A stretch of 64,000 nucleotides of DNA from an uncultured Lachnospiraceae bacterium (GCA_946554445.1 CAMNSD010000006.1:62001-126000); one strand, 5' to 3'; positions 45,674-54,494 are shown, numbered from the stretch's first letter. Translations and numbers: made by a program. Notes: a model not told the origin generated them from the sequence alone.

Positions 45674-46627
45674 TTACTTGCGGCTGGGATTTGACTTTTG
45701 CAGGCGGATGATGTCTGACCAGTTTCGTGGAAATCCCATTTGCTTAAGGAGTTGTTCTTCTGACAGATGGGGACAATTTTGGAGTACTTTGACAATCAGA
45801 GAGGACAATTGGGACATAAATTGTTTGAATTCGTCAAATTTGATTAGATAGCACAAAGCAATTACCACAGAAAACAAATCTTGTTTGCCAAATGTATACT
45901 GTCCATTCCGTTGAGAAATTTCTAGTTTTTTGTGTAGTGAGGTATTCGGTATTGTTTCGCGGATATGGAAAGAAAATAATCTTTCGCCATGAGCGCAAGT
46001 ATTGCGACAACGGGCGATTACAGTTAAAAACTGATGTAGTTCCCGTTCTGATACTTGTGGAAATTTCCGGCTGATTTTGGACTGTATATCATTTGGAATG
46101 TACTGGTATATTTTGGATACCTGACCAAAAGTCAGGGCATTCATTGCAACCCATAAAGGAACATTGCCATATTTATTTGCGTGATGCGTGATATAGGTAT
46201 AACGACTTGGCAATGAAATTGTCTTTTGAAGGGAACTGACCAGTTTATGTACTTCATTGGTATTTTTGGGTGTCAATGCATAATTGTCCGGATCAAGGTA
46301 TTTTTGCTGAAGGCTGCCATATTTTTCACAAAAATAGTAGGAGATAGTAGATTTTGTATGACGTTCTATATGCAGAATATATTTCAGGAATAAAGTGCGA
46401 AGCTCTTCATCAAAATAATATAATGCTACGATTTCTTCAAAGGTGACGCCATATTTGTAATTACCGCTTGAAGTGTGCTTAAAAGGTTCTTTATAGCCGC
46501 CAATGAGAGAATAATAGCTAAGTTGTTCTAAAGTCTCTTTCGCAAAATTTTTATTTGGAATACACAGATTCTTTTCGTTGATTAGTTTGTCGATTTGTTG
46601 TTCATATGTAAAAAATGTCTGAGACAA
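45674..46627 (-). CDS. Abi-family HEPN protein (Abi_2; AbiD/AbiF-like)
   Basis: A 317-aa protein of the phage-abortive-infection Abi_2 family: SQTFFTYEQQIDKL, the region ERHTKSTISYYF, and the HEPN ribonuclease signature R-x4-H as RNTCAH (R208, H213). Family members are RNA-targeting toxins. Start: TTG 46627 with GGGAGGAA 5 bases upstream; the open frame back to 46720 would run through a terminator and is rejected. Immediately upstream lie a sigma-A promoter, about 64 bases of transcript and a perfect terminator, so a small RNA is made before the gene and read-through probably supplies the mRNA. Confidence 0.88.
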   Translation of the reverse strand: MSQTFFTYEQQIDKLINEKNLCIPNKNFAKETLEQLSYYSLIGGYKEPFKHTSSGNYKYGVTFEEIVALYYFDEELRTLFLKYILHIERHTKSTISYYFCEKYGSLQQKYLDPDNYALTPKNTNEVHKLVSSLQKTISLPSRYTYITHHANKYGNVPLWVAMNALTFGQVSKIYQYIPNDIQSKISRKFPQVSERELHQFLTVIARCRNTCAHGERLFSFHIRETIPNTSLHKKLEISQRNGQYTFGKQDLFSVVIALCYLIKFDEFKQFMSQLSSLIVKVLQNCPHLSEEQLLKQMGFPRNWSDIIRLQKSNPSRK

Positions 46628-46650
46628 TATCGTTCCTCCCAATGAGATAT

Positions 46651-46676
46651 AAAAAGGAGTCCACGCATGGACTCCT
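46651..46676 (-). terminator. Terminator between small RNA and Abi gene
   Basis: AGGAGTCCA-TGCG-TGGACTCCT (reverse strand), a perfect 9-bp stem with tetraloop followed by TTTT, 24 bases before the Abi start codon. Confidence 0.9.
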
Positions 46677-46714
46677 AGGGCCGCGCGCCTCGCAAGCAAC
46701 GCAGCACAACCACT
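46651..46714 (-). ncRNA. Predicted small RNA upstream of the Abi gene
   Basis: A transcript predicted from about 46714 (promoter at 46749-46721) to the terminator U-run at 46651. The body is GC-rich, unlike its surroundings, and can fold GCTGCG with CGCGGC around GC-TTGCGAG-GC. It sits between promoter and toxin in the same orientation, the arrangement expected for an RNA antitoxin of HEPN-Abi proteins. Existence and ends are predicted only. Confidence 0.6.
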
Positions 46715-46720
46715 ACCCAT

Positions 46721-46749
46721 ACTATACTAGAAAGACTTATATATGTCAA
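46721..46749 (-). promoter_or_regulatory. Sigma-A promoter of the small RNA / Abi unit
   Basis: Reverse strand TTGACA (46749-46744), 17 bases, TATAGT (46726-46721). Confidence 0.85.
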
Positions 46750-46800
46750 TCAGTTTTATGGGCTACTATATTATATACAACTTTATAAATTTGTATACTC

Positions 46801-47649
46801 TCACCGCCCGTCATGCTCATTCCTCCACTGTCTGGGGGAAATCCCATAGACATTCTTAAATGCCCTGGAAAAATGCAGTTGGTTCGGATAACCGACTGCA
46901 TTTCCTATGTCTGCAATTGACAGCTGTGTCAGTTTTAACAACTCTGCAGCTTTGGACATGCGGTAGGAGATGAGGAATTCCTGGGGCGATTTTCCCATAT
47001 TTTCATGAAAAATCTTACCAAAGTAGCTTCTGTTTAGGCCGCAGGAGGCGGCAATAGTCTCTACGGAGATGTCATTCTGGAAATTCTGTTCGATAAAAGA
47101 GATAGCTTCCTTAATATAAAAGTCTCGCAGGCTGTTGCCCTTGTTCACCTGGGTGGAAGAGGCGGAGCGCATAAAGTAGTCGATAAAGAGAAAGAGATGC
47201 CCGATTAAGTGAAAGGGGGAAGCGTTCCCGTGGTTGACAATATAGAGCATTTCGTCTTTCATGTTCTCCGCGATATCTTTATAACGCGCTTTATAGATTG
47301 GCTGATTGCAGCTTAAACCAGTCAGTTCTATGGCCTCCTTGGCGCGCAGACCGTCAAATTCAAGCCATGTATATTCCCATGGAATCTCATGATCCGCGAT
47401 ATATGTACATATCTGATGAGGAAAGATCATGAATCCCTGTCCGCTCTTGACCTGATAGGTGATAGATTCGCCTTGTGCGTTGTCGGCAATCAGGGTGCCC
47501 GTCCCGGACAGGCACAGGTGGAAGAGGTAGTGATTTCTGGCGGCAGGTCCGAAGGAATGAGAGGGATCGCACTGCTCCCAGCCGAACTGGTACAAGCCTA
47601 GATCAATAAAATTTTCACTGGGAAAAACAGAAAAGATCACTTCGCTCAT
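46801..47649 (-). CDS. AraC-family regulator of the alpha-galactoside operon
   Basis: A 282-aa protein: N-terminal cupin-like sugar-binding domain (about 1-165) and C-terminal double helix-turn-helix (about 185-280; IAASCGLNRSYFGKIFHE, IADIGNAVGYPNQLHFSRAF). It matches MsmR/RafR-type activators and is divergent from an ABC transporter and alpha-galactosidase, its probable targets. ATG 47649 follows AAGGAAGG; the 29 extra codons upstream derive from a repeat. Confidence 0.9.
   Translation of the reverse strand: MSEVIFSVFPSENFIDLGLYQFGWEQCDPSHSFGPAARNHYLFHLCLSGTGTLIADNAQGESITYQVKSGQGFMIFPHQICTYIADHEIPWEYTWLEFDGLRAKEAIELTGLSCNQPIYKARYKDIAENMKDEMLYIVNHGNASPFHLIGHLFLFIDYFMRSASSTQVNKGNSLRDFYIKEAISFIEQNFQNDISVETIAASCGLNRSYFGKIFHENMGKSPQEFLISYRMSKAAELLKLTQLSIADIGNAVGYPNQLHFSRAFKNVYGISPRQWRNEHDGR
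46918..46931. promoter_or_regulatory. TGACA-GCTG-TGTCA motif
   Basis: In the AraC-type regulator gene (reverse strand), frame TG-ACA. Confidence 0.7.
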
Positions 47650-47692
47650 AGTTGTCCTTCCTTTCACGTATATTATTATATAGGATTCATAT

Positions 47693-47754
47693 CCGAGTCT
47701 GCGAAGCAGATCTCGCAAAGTTAATTTGCGAAGCAAATTTACTTTTATTATATA
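47693..47754. repeat. Third copy of the two-hairpin repeat (inverted)
   Basis: The reverse complement has the same order as the pair at 6190-6313: hairpin 1 (here AATTTGC-TTC-GCAAATT), linker TTAACTTTGCGAGA, hairpin 2 (TCTGC-TTC-GCAGA), CTCGG. Both stems differ from the other copies by paired changes. Confidence 0.8.
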
Positions 47755-47760
47755 CCAAAA

Positions 47761-47857
47761 TGCTATTTCACTTCAAACAAAAGAGACAAAAGCGGCATAA
47801 AGGCATATAACAGGCAAAATAGAGCTATTTATTGATAGCAAAATGGTATGTTATAAT
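47761..47857 (+). promoter_or_regulatory. Activator-type promoter of the raffinose operon
   Basis: TATAAT at 47852-47857 has only a weak -35 (TTTATT), as expected for an activated promoter. Upstream lie TGCTATTT (47761-47768) and the inverted pair GCTAT (47824-47828) / ATAGC (47835-47839), candidate sites for the divergent AraC regulator. Confidence 0.55.
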
Positions 47858-47888
47858 GCAAATATCAATTTAGGGAAGGAGATGCTTT

Positions 47889-49175
47889 ATGAAAAGCAGG
47901 AACGGAAAATACCTTGGAGTGGTATTATGCGGTGTGACAGCGGCGGCGATGCTTTCGGGATGCGGGAGTGAAGCGAACTCTAATGTGACTGAGATCGAGA
48001 TCGTTCAGTACAAGCCCGAAGCGGCGAACTATTTCACCATGGTGGAAGAAGAGTTCAATGCCACACACGATGATATCCACCTCACCATCAGTTCTCCCAA
48101 CGATGCCATGACAATATTAAAAACGAGATTTATAAGGGAAGATTACCCTGATATTATCGGCATTGGCGGAGACATCAACTATTCTTATTTTGTAGATGCG
48201 GAGATCCTCATGGATATTTCGGATTATGCGGGTCTTGCGAACATCAACCAGGGATATCTGGATATTGACGAATCCCTGGAACTGGTTCCCACGGACGGAA
48301 TCTTTGCGGTGCCTTATGTGGCCAATGCGGCCGGTATCCTGTATAACAGGGATATGTTCGAGGAGCACGGCTGGGAGATACCGACAAACTGGGCGGAACT
48401 CAACGCCTTGTGCGAGACCATACAGGCGGAAGGAATCCTTCCTTTCTATTTTGGGTTCAAGGACACCTGGACCTGTCTGGCTCCCTGGAACTCTATGGCG
48501 GTAGACTTAGCACCGGCGGATGCCACCAAGCAGGTAAACCGCGGCGAGACCAACTTTGCCACAGAATACAGAGAAGTATCGGAAAAATATCTGACACTGC
48601 TGCAGTACGGGCCGGACGATCCGTTTGCTTACGGATACAATGATGCCTGCACCGCTTTTGCCAGGGGAGAGTCGGCTATGTACCCCATCGGCAGTTATGC
48701 GGCGCCCCAGATTTTATCAGTGAATCCTGACCTGAACATGGATTCTTTCGTGATGCCGGCTAACGATTCAGCGGATGCAAATACATTGAACTCCGGTATT
48801 GACCTGCAGTTTAGCGTATTGGCGGAATGTCCGAATAAGGAAGCGGCTTATGAAGTGCTGGATTTCTTATATGAGGATGTCAATCTTCAGAAATACATTG
48901 ATGCACAGACAGCTATCCCCTGTAAAAAGGGTGATTTCGCGCTGCCGACCATCCTCGATGGCATGACAGAGTACATTGCTTCCGGCAACATGACGGACTA
49001 TCCGGATCACTATTATCCCTCCGAGATGGCAGTGGATGCACAGATCCAGACATTCTTATTGAAGAAGGATGTGGATGCCTTCTTACAGAAATTTGATACG
49101 GACTGGCTGCGTTACAACAGAGATATCATCCGTCTGGTTCAGGAGTATGAACGGCAGCACGGAAATGCGGATTAA
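47889..49175 (+). CDS. msmE: ABC transporter sugar-binding lipoprotein (raffinose/melibiose type)
   Basis: A 428-aa exported lipoprotein with lipobox LSGC (lipid Cys about 25) and a family-1 solute-binding fold (PYVANAAGILYNRDMFEEHG; ESAMYPIGSYAAPQIL). It is first in an operon with two permeases and a GH36 alpha-galactosidase, so it probably binds alpha-galactosides (raffinose, stachyose, melibiose). No ATPase gene is present; a shared MsmK-type ATPase elsewhere is usual in this group. Confidence 0.88.
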   Translation: MKSRNGKYLGVVLCGVTAAAMLSGCGSEANSNVTEIEIVQYKPEAANYFTMVEEEFNATHDDIHLTISSPNDAMTILKTRFIREDYPDIIGIGGDINYSYFVDAEILMDISDYAGLANINQGYLDIDESLELVPTDGIFAVPYVANAAGILYNRDMFEEHGWEIPTNWAELNALCETIQAEGILPFYFGFKDTWTCLAPWNSMAVDLAPADATKQVNRGETNFATEYREVSEKYLTLLQYGPDDPFAYGYNDACTAFARGESAMYPIGSYAAPQILSVNPDLNMDSFVMPANDSADANTLNSGIDLQFSVLAECPNKEAAYEVLDFLYEDVNLQKYIDAQTAIPCKKGDFALPTILDGMTEYIASGNMTDYPDHYYPSEMAVDAQIQTFLLKKDVDAFLQKFDTDWLRYNRDIIRLVQEYERQHGNAD

Positions 49176-49196
49176 GGGGAAAGGAGAAGAGAGACT

Positions 49197-50063
49197 ATGA
49201 AAAATGAGAGAAAAAGAACATTTTTATTGATCACCATCCCGATTCTGGCCCTGTTTATCTGCTTTAATACCATTCCGCTGATTCGCGGTGTGATATACAG
49301 CTTTACGAACTTTAAGGGCTTTGGATCCTACGATTGGGTAGGCCTTCGCAACTACGCAGATTTGTTTACGGACGCACGTGTGGGAAGATCTTACTGGTTT
49401 ACCTTTAAGCTGGCGGTAGTGACCACCATCGTCGTCAACGTGTTGAGCCTTCTTCTGGCATTGGCATTAAACAGCCATATCCGGGCTAAGAGCTTCTTCC
49501 GCGGGGCATACTTCTTACCGAATATCTTAGGATCTTTGGTAGTAGCATACATCTTCAATTACTTTTTTACTTATATTCTGCCCGCATTGGCGGACATGAT
49601 CGGCATCGAGGCCCTGCGCACCAGTATCCTCTCCAATCCGGCTACGGCTTGGATTGGTGTTATGGTCGTATGTGCATGGCAGGCGATTGCTATGAACACT
49701 ATCATCTATATTTCCGGATTACAGACAGTGCCGGAGGATGTCTATGAGGCAGGCGGCTTGGACGGCGCTACCGGCTGGAAACAGTTTAAATACCTGACCT
49801 TCCCGCTGATCATCCCGTTCTTTTCCATCAACATGGTGCTGTGTATCAAGAACTTCCTGATGGTGTTTGACCAGATCATGGCTTTGACTAAGGGTGGTCC
49901 GGCGCAGAGTACGGAGTCCATCTCCTACCTGATCTACAACAACGGTATGTCCGGCGGACAGTTCGGATTCCAGAGTGCCAACGCGGTCGTGTTCTTTATC
50001 GTGATCGTAATTGTCTCCGTAGCGCAGATGAAGTTTTCCAGTAAAAAGGAGGAACAGTTATGA
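49197..50063 (+). CDS. msmF: ABC sugar permease, MsmF/RafF-like
   Basis: A 288-aa inner-membrane protein with six helices and the EAA loop (VYEAGGLDGATGWKQFKYLTFP) that contacts the ATPase. It follows the binding protein by 21 bases and overlaps the next permease by 4 bases. Confidence 0.92.
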   Translation: MKNERKRTFLLITIPILALFICFNTIPLIRGVIYSFTNFKGFGSYDWVGLRNYADLFTDARVGRSYWFTFKLAVVTTIVVNVLSLLLALALNSHIRAKSFFRGAYFLPNILGSLVVAYIFNYFFTYILPALADMIGIEALRTSILSNPATAWIGVMVVCAWQAIAMNTIIYISGLQTVPEDVYEAGGLDGATGWKQFKYLTFPLIIPFFSINMVLCIKNFLMVFDQIMALTKGGPAQSTESISYLIYNNGMSGGQFGFQSANAVVFFIVIVIVSVAQMKFSSKKEEQL

Positions 50064-50893
50064 TAGAGAAAAAAACAAATATATCAGCAATGACAGTCCT
50101 GATCCTGGGACTTGCTACGATTGCTCTTCCGTTGTATCTGACTGTTGTAATTGCGTTCAAGCAGCCTTCTGAGATGACCAACAGCATAAGCGGTATCTTA
50201 TCGCTTCCGAAGACATGGAGTCTTAACAATTTCAAGGAAGCCATGGAGATCACAGATTTCTGGCATTCCCTCAGAAACAGTCTGTTGATTACGGGCCTTT
50301 CAGTGGTGCTTTCCATTACGGTACACTCCCTGATGGGATACGCTCTGGGCAGGAACAAAGCAAAGAGCAAATTCTACAGCTTTGTTTATCTGTTTATCGT
50401 AAGCGGTATGTTCGTGCCTTTTGCAATCCTGATGATGCCGCTGGCAAAACAGACAGCGGAATTGGGGCTTGCCAACTGGTTTGGTGTTATCATATTATAT
50501 GTGGTGTTCTATATGCCGATGAACGTGCTGTTATATTCGGGTTATCTGGTAAATATCCCGATGGCGCTGGAAGAGGCTGCCAAGGTGGACGGCACATCCA
50601 CATGGAGAACTTACTGGAAGATTATCTTCCCGATTATGAAGCCCATGCATGCGACGGTGGCTGTGTTGACAGCGCTGGCAGTATGGAACGACGTGATGAC
50701 GCCCCTCGTTATCATGGCAGGATCCGGGGAGAATACGCTGCCTCTTGCACAGCTTAACTTCCAGTCCCAGTTCGGTACGAACTATAACTTGGCGTTTGCT
50801 TCCTATCTGCTTTCGTTGATACCGATCCTGATCTTCTACGTGATATGCCAGAAGCAGATCTTAAACGGCGTTGTCAACGGTGCGGTGAAGTAA
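50060..50893 (+). CDS. msmG: ABC sugar permease, MsmG/RafG-like
   Basis: A 277-aa six-helix permease with EAA loop LEEAAKVDGTSTWRTYWKII. It pairs with the preceding permease to form the translocation channel. Start overlaps the upstream stop (ATGA), implying translational coupling and equal stoichiometry. Confidence 0.92.
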   Translation: MIEKKTNISAMTVLILGLATIALPLYLTVVIAFKQPSEMTNSISGILSLPKTWSLNNFKEAMEITDFWHSLRNSLLITGLSVVLSITVHSLMGYALGRNKAKSKFYSFVYLFIVSGMFVPFAILMMPLAKQTAELGLANWFGVIILYVVFYMPMNVLLYSGYLVNIPMALEEAAKVDGTSTWRTYWKIIFPIMKPMHATVAVLTALAVWNDVMTPLVIMAGSGENTLPLAQLNFQSQFGTNYNLAFASYLLSLIPILIFYVICQKQILNGVVNGAVK

Positions 50894-50972
50894 ATATGGT
50901 GAGGTAAATAGAAAGCAACAAGGTTGTTGCGAATGGAATAAACAGTAACAAGAAAAAGGTTTGGTACAGCAT

Positions 50973-53153
50973 ATGGCGATTCTATTTCAAGAGGATGAAA
51001 GAACTTTTACATTACAGACGAAACAGACGACATATCAGATGAAAATAGATGACTTCGGATATCTTCTGCACCTGTATTACGGTGGGAAGATATCCGGGAA
51101 CATGGATTATCTGTTGACTTATTATGACAGAGGATTTTCAGCGAATCCCTATGATGCGGGGAGTGACAGGACCTATTCCATGGATGCGCTCCCCCAGGAA
51201 TATCCCACAACGGGGACGGGGGACTATCGAAACAGCGCTCTGGTCGTCAGGAATCATGACGAATCGGAATGTTGCGATCTGCGCTATACCGGACATGAGA
51301 TAAGAAGAGGTAAGTACGGACTGCCGGGGCTTCCGGCAGTCTATGCTGACGATAAAGATGCGCAGACGCTGGAGATCAGACTGGAAGATGCGGTGAGCAG
51401 AGTGCAGGTGCGTCTGTTGTACGGTGTGCTGGAGGAAGACGATATCATCACCAGAAGCGTGCAGATCATCAATGGCGGCACGGGCAGTATCGTGGTGGAG
51501 AAGGCGGCTTCAGCGAGTTTGGATTTTATGGCCGGGAATTTTGATCTGGTCAGTTTTTATGGAAGACATGCCATGGAACGTAGTATGCAGCGGGCTTCCA
51601 TTGCCCACGGCAGCCAGGTGATTGGCAGCCGCCGGGGAAGTTCCAGTCATCAGTATAATCCGGCGGTGATTATAGCGGATCAGGATGCCACAGAAGATTG
51701 TGGAAGCTGCTACGGCATGGTGTTTGTCTACAGCGGCAATTTCCTGTGTGAGGCGGAGCGGGATCAGTATAACCAGACCAGAGTCATTATGGGACTGCAG
51801 AGCGATCTGCTTCACTATCCCTTGGAAGCGGGAGAAATGCTGACGGTGCCGGAGACCATCCTATGTTATTCCGATCAGGGATTTGGCGGATTGTCCCTCA
51901 AATACCACCATTGTCTGCGGGACCATGTGTGCCGGGGCGCTTACCAGCACAGCCCCAGGCCGGTGCTGGTCAACAGCTGGGAGGCGGCGTACTTCCACTT
52001 TGATGGAGAGACAATCATCCGGTTGGCGAAGGAAGCGGCTGAACTTGGCATCGACATGGTAGTTATGGATGACGGCTGGTTCGGTAAAAGAGAGGATGAC
52101 AACAGTGGACTGGGAGACTGGCAGGTCAATGAACAGAAGCTGGGATGCAGTCTCGGGGAACTGATTCATAAGGTCAATGAGACAGGCGTGAAGTTTGGTA
52201 TCTGGATTGAGCCGGAGATGGTTTCCGAGGATAGCGACCTTTACCGGACACATCCGGACTGGGCCATGTTAAATCCCCAACGCAATCCAATACGAAGCCG
52301 TAATCAGCTGGTACTTGATTTTTCCAGAAAAGAAGTGCGGGACTATATTTTTGAGCAGATCTGTAATGTGTTTGACCAGGGAAACATCGAGTATGTGAAA
52401 TGGGATATGAACAGGAGCATTTCCGATGTCTACTCTGCAGATAACAGACAGGGCAAGGTGGCTTATGATTATGTGCTGGGCGTCTATGAGTTCCTGGAAA
52501 AGCTGACAGCAAAATATCCCCACCTTCTGATAGAAGGCTGCTGCGGTGGCGGCGGCAGGTTTGATGCCGGTATGTTATACTATACACCGCAGATTTGGTG
52601 CAGTGATAATACGGACGCGCTGGACAGGCTACAGATTCAGTATGGGACATCTTTCTTCTATCCCATGTCAGCCATGGCGGCACATGTGTCGGCGGTGCCC
52701 AACCATCAAACTGGTAGGAGCATCAGCCTGCAGACAAGAGGTATTGTGGCCATGACCGGGGCATTCGGCTATGAACTGTCCTTAGAAAAGCTGACAGAAG
52801 AAGAGAAAGAACAGGTCAAAGACCAGATCAGGCAGTATAAAGAATATGAATCCTTGATCAGTAACGGCGATTATTACAGACTCTCAAATCCCAATCAGGA
52901 TTCCCTGGCGGCCTGGATGTATATATCGAAGGATCACAGGAGCGTATTACTCCATGTGGTACTGCTGGAGATTCACGGGAATATGACAGTCAGTTATGTG
53001 AAACTGAAAGGACTTTTGCCGGAGGCCTCCTACGAGGAGAAAACGAGCAAAAAATGTTATCAGGGTTCGGCCCTGATGCAGGCGGGGATTCCCCTGCCGG
53101 TGGAAATGAAAGAATATCCTGCTTATCAGTTCTTCTTTACGGTAAAAGGGTGA
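50973..53153 (+). CDS. Alpha-galactosidase, GH36
   Basis: A 726-aa cytoplasmic enzyme: N-terminal beta-sandwich (about 1-325), catalytic barrel with WEAAYFHFDG, VMDDGWFG, nucleophile D478 in KWDMNR, GCCGGGGRFD, and acid/base D545 in CSDNTD; C-terminal beta domain. It hydrolyses alpha-1,6-galactosides imported by the upstream transporter. Two starts are possible (TTG 50961, ATG 50973), neither with an ideal ribosome-binding site. Confidence 0.94.
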   Translation: MAILFQEDERTFTLQTKQTTYQMKIDDFGYLLHLYYGGKISGNMDYLLTYYDRGFSANPYDAGSDRTYSMDALPQEYPTTGTGDYRNSALVVRNHDESECCDLRYTGHEIRRGKYGLPGLPAVYADDKDAQTLEIRLEDAVSRVQVRLLYGVLEEDDIITRSVQIINGGTGSIVVEKAASASLDFMAGNFDLVSFYGRHAMERSMQRASIAHGSQVIGSRRGSSSHQYNPAVIIADQDATEDCGSCYGMVFVYSGNFLCEAERDQYNQTRVIMGLQSDLLHYPLEAGEMLTVPETILCYSDQGFGGLSLKYHHCLRDHVCRGAYQHSPRPVLVNSWEAAYFHFDGETIIRLAKEAAELGIDMVVMDDGWFGKREDDNSGLGDWQVNEQKLGCSLGELIHKVNETGVKFGIWIEPEMVSEDSDLYRTHPDWAMLNPQRNPIRSRNQLVLDFSRKEVRDYIFEQICNVFDQGNIEYVKWDMNRSISDVYSADNRQGKVAYDYVLGVYEFLEKLTAKYPHLLIEGCCGGGGRFDAGMLYYTPQIWCSDNTDALDRLQIQYGTSFFYPMSAMAAHVSAVPNHQTGRSISLQTRGIVAMTGAFGYELSLEKLTEEEKEQVKDQIRQYKEYESLISNGDYYRLSNPNQDSLAAWMYISKDHRSVLLHVVLLEIHGNMTVSYVKLKGLLPEASYEEKTSKKCYQGSALMQAGIPLPVEMKEYPAYQFFFTVKG

Positions 53154-53161
53154 TTCATCAT

Positions 53162-53215
53162 AAAGAAACAGGCCCGCCTTGTCACTTGATTGTGACGGGG
53201 TGGGCCTGTTTCTTT
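53162..53215 (+). terminator. Terminator of the alpha-galactoside operon
   Basis: A 14-bp stem (AAAGAAACAGGCCC / GGGCCTGTTTCTTT) enclosing a second small dyad GTCAC/GTGAC. Confidence 0.85.
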
Positions 53216-53254
53216 AAACTTTTAACAAATCTTTTAAGAAATTTTCTTTTTTTA

Positions 53255-53305
53255 TTGAATCGTACATAGTAATGTGTTAAAATATAGCAACTGAAAAATA
53301 GTTGC
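53255..53305 (+). promoter_or_regulatory. Promoter and operator of the hicAB unit
   Basis: TTGAAT (53255-53260), 17 bases, TAAAAT (53278-53283). The inverted repeat GCAACT-7-AGTTGC (53287-53305) covers the transcription start and is the likely autoregulatory site for the ribbon-helix-helix antitoxin. Confidence 0.8.
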
Positions 53306-53336
53306 ATATAATGATACTGTGGAGTGATACTTATAG

Positions 53337-53597
53337 ATGCCAAAGAAAAATGACTTGATAGAGAAAATCAGCCGAAAACCAACTCCTAAAAATTTTACAA
53401 AAAGGGAACTGGATTTACTGATGAATAAATGTAATTGTACAAAGTTTTCGGGAGGAAGAGGATCAGGGATTGGGGTTGTCCATAATGAAACAAAGCGTAT
53501 ATTACAATTTGATGAACCACATCCGGGCAACGAATTATATGGTTATCAGATTAAAAAGACGATACAGTTTTTAAAGGATATTGGGGAGATTACTTAA
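53337..53597 (+). CDS. hicA: HicA-type toxin (mRNA interferase)
   Basis: An 86-aa protein: FTKRELDLLMN, RGSGIGVVHN (candidate catalytic H49 in the position of the HicA GSHH strand) and the typical FDEPHPGNELYGYQIKK C-terminus. HicA cleaves mRNA when free of HicB. First gene of a three-gene unit with its own promoter and operator. Confidence 0.88.
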   Translation: MPKKNDLIEKISRKPTPKNFTKRELDLLMNKCNCTKFSGGRGSGIGVVHNETKRILQFDEPHPGNELYGYQIKKTIQFLKDIGEIT

Positions 53598-53626
53598 AAA
53601 TATAAATTATTGAAAGGAAGACGAAA

Positions 53627-54112
53627 ATGAGTTCAATGCTGGAATATAAAGGCTATCATGCTTCTATAGAATTTGATGCAGATGATAATATTTTTGTAGG
53701 AGAAGTATTTGGGATAACAGATTCTTTAAATTTTCATGGAAGCACAGTAGAAGAATTAAAAACTATGTTTGAACAGAGCATCGACAATTATTTGGAATTG
53801 TGTATAAAAGTCGGTAAAAGTCCGGACAAAGAGTTTAAAGGCAGCTTTAACGTCAGAATCTCACCAGAACTGCATAAAAAAGCAGCATTGGCTGCAGCCG
53901 AACAAAAGATAACATTGAATCAGTATGTGATGAAGGCCATAGAGAGGTCATTTGAACAACCAGATACTAATATAAAAGAAACAGTCGTTTATATTCCATA
54001 CAGTACGCAGAAAGTTGATTGGAATGTGGAGCCTATTAATAATCTTTCGGCTTATTATAATGAGGGCATATTATTGACAAAGAAGGAGAATATAGCATAT
54101 GTTGGAAGTTAA
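53627..54112 (+). CDS. hicB: HicB-type antitoxin with C-terminal extension
   Basis: A 161-aa protein: HicB fold (about 1-65; YKGYHASIEFDADDNIFVGE), ribbon-helix-helix DNA-binding domain (about 70-110; GSFNVRISPELHKKAALAAA) and an extra hydrophobic C-terminal tail of about 45 residues (VVYIPYSTQKVDWNVEPINN). Such tails are the chaperone-dependence (ChAD) segments of antitoxins in toxin-antitoxin-chaperone systems. GAAAGGAAG precedes the start. Confidence 0.88.
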   Translation: MSSMLEYKGYHASIEFDADDNIFVGEVFGITDSLNFHGSTVEELKTMFEQSIDNYLELCIKVGKSPDKEFKGSFNVRISPELHKKAALAAAEQKITLNQYVMKAIERSFEQPDTNIKETVVYIPYSTQKVDWNVEPINNLSAYYNEGILLTKKENIAYVGS

Positions 54113-54467
54113 TCCTGAAATCGGTTATGTAAGAATCATCAGTTCCCATATTGAAATTGCGCGAACATTGTCAAAGAGTTTTGAATTAAAAATCGGGTGC
54201 CGGGCCAGGGCGAGAGCGCCAAAGTATCTTGAAGAAAAAAAGGCTGTATTGAATATGGAATTATCTATTATTACGCCTGAAAAGGATGATATGAACATAG
54301 AGTTAGAGGCGGATGTTTTTCTAAAATTTGATCAGATTCCGGATGATTATGATAAGGTTATGGAAGAAAAATGTATGCCCATTGCACAGATAAAGCTATT
54401 TCATATGTTAGATGAGATTTTGGTTTGTATGGGATATGACAGGCTGGGATTAGCTGAAAAAGCATAG
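54099..54467 (+). CDS. SecB-like chaperone of a toxin-antitoxin-chaperone unit
   Basis: A 122-aa protein overlapping hicB by 14 bases. The pattern of long beta strands (AVLNMELSIITPEKDDM, NIELEADVFLKFDQIPDDYD) followed by a Cys-containing segment and helix (KCMPIAQIKLFHMLDEILVCMG) aligns by eye with SecB. SecB-like proteins in such operons stabilise the antitoxin through its C-terminal tail. Identity rests on pattern and context and should be checked by profile search. Confidence 0.7.
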   Translation: MLEVNPEIGYVRIISSHIEIARTLSKSFELKIGCRARARAPKYLEEKKAVLNMELSIITPEKDDMNIELEADVFLKFDQIPDDYDKVMEEKCMPIAQIKLFHMLDEILVCMGYDRLGLAEKA

Positions 54468-54494
54468 AGTTGAAAAAGGGATATATTTTATGCG

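Noticed and set aside
46628..46720. Longer start for the Abi protein (MGSGCAALLARRAALGV...)
   Set aside because: It would translate through the transcription terminator and the small-RNA region; TTG 46627 has an ideal ribosome-binding site.
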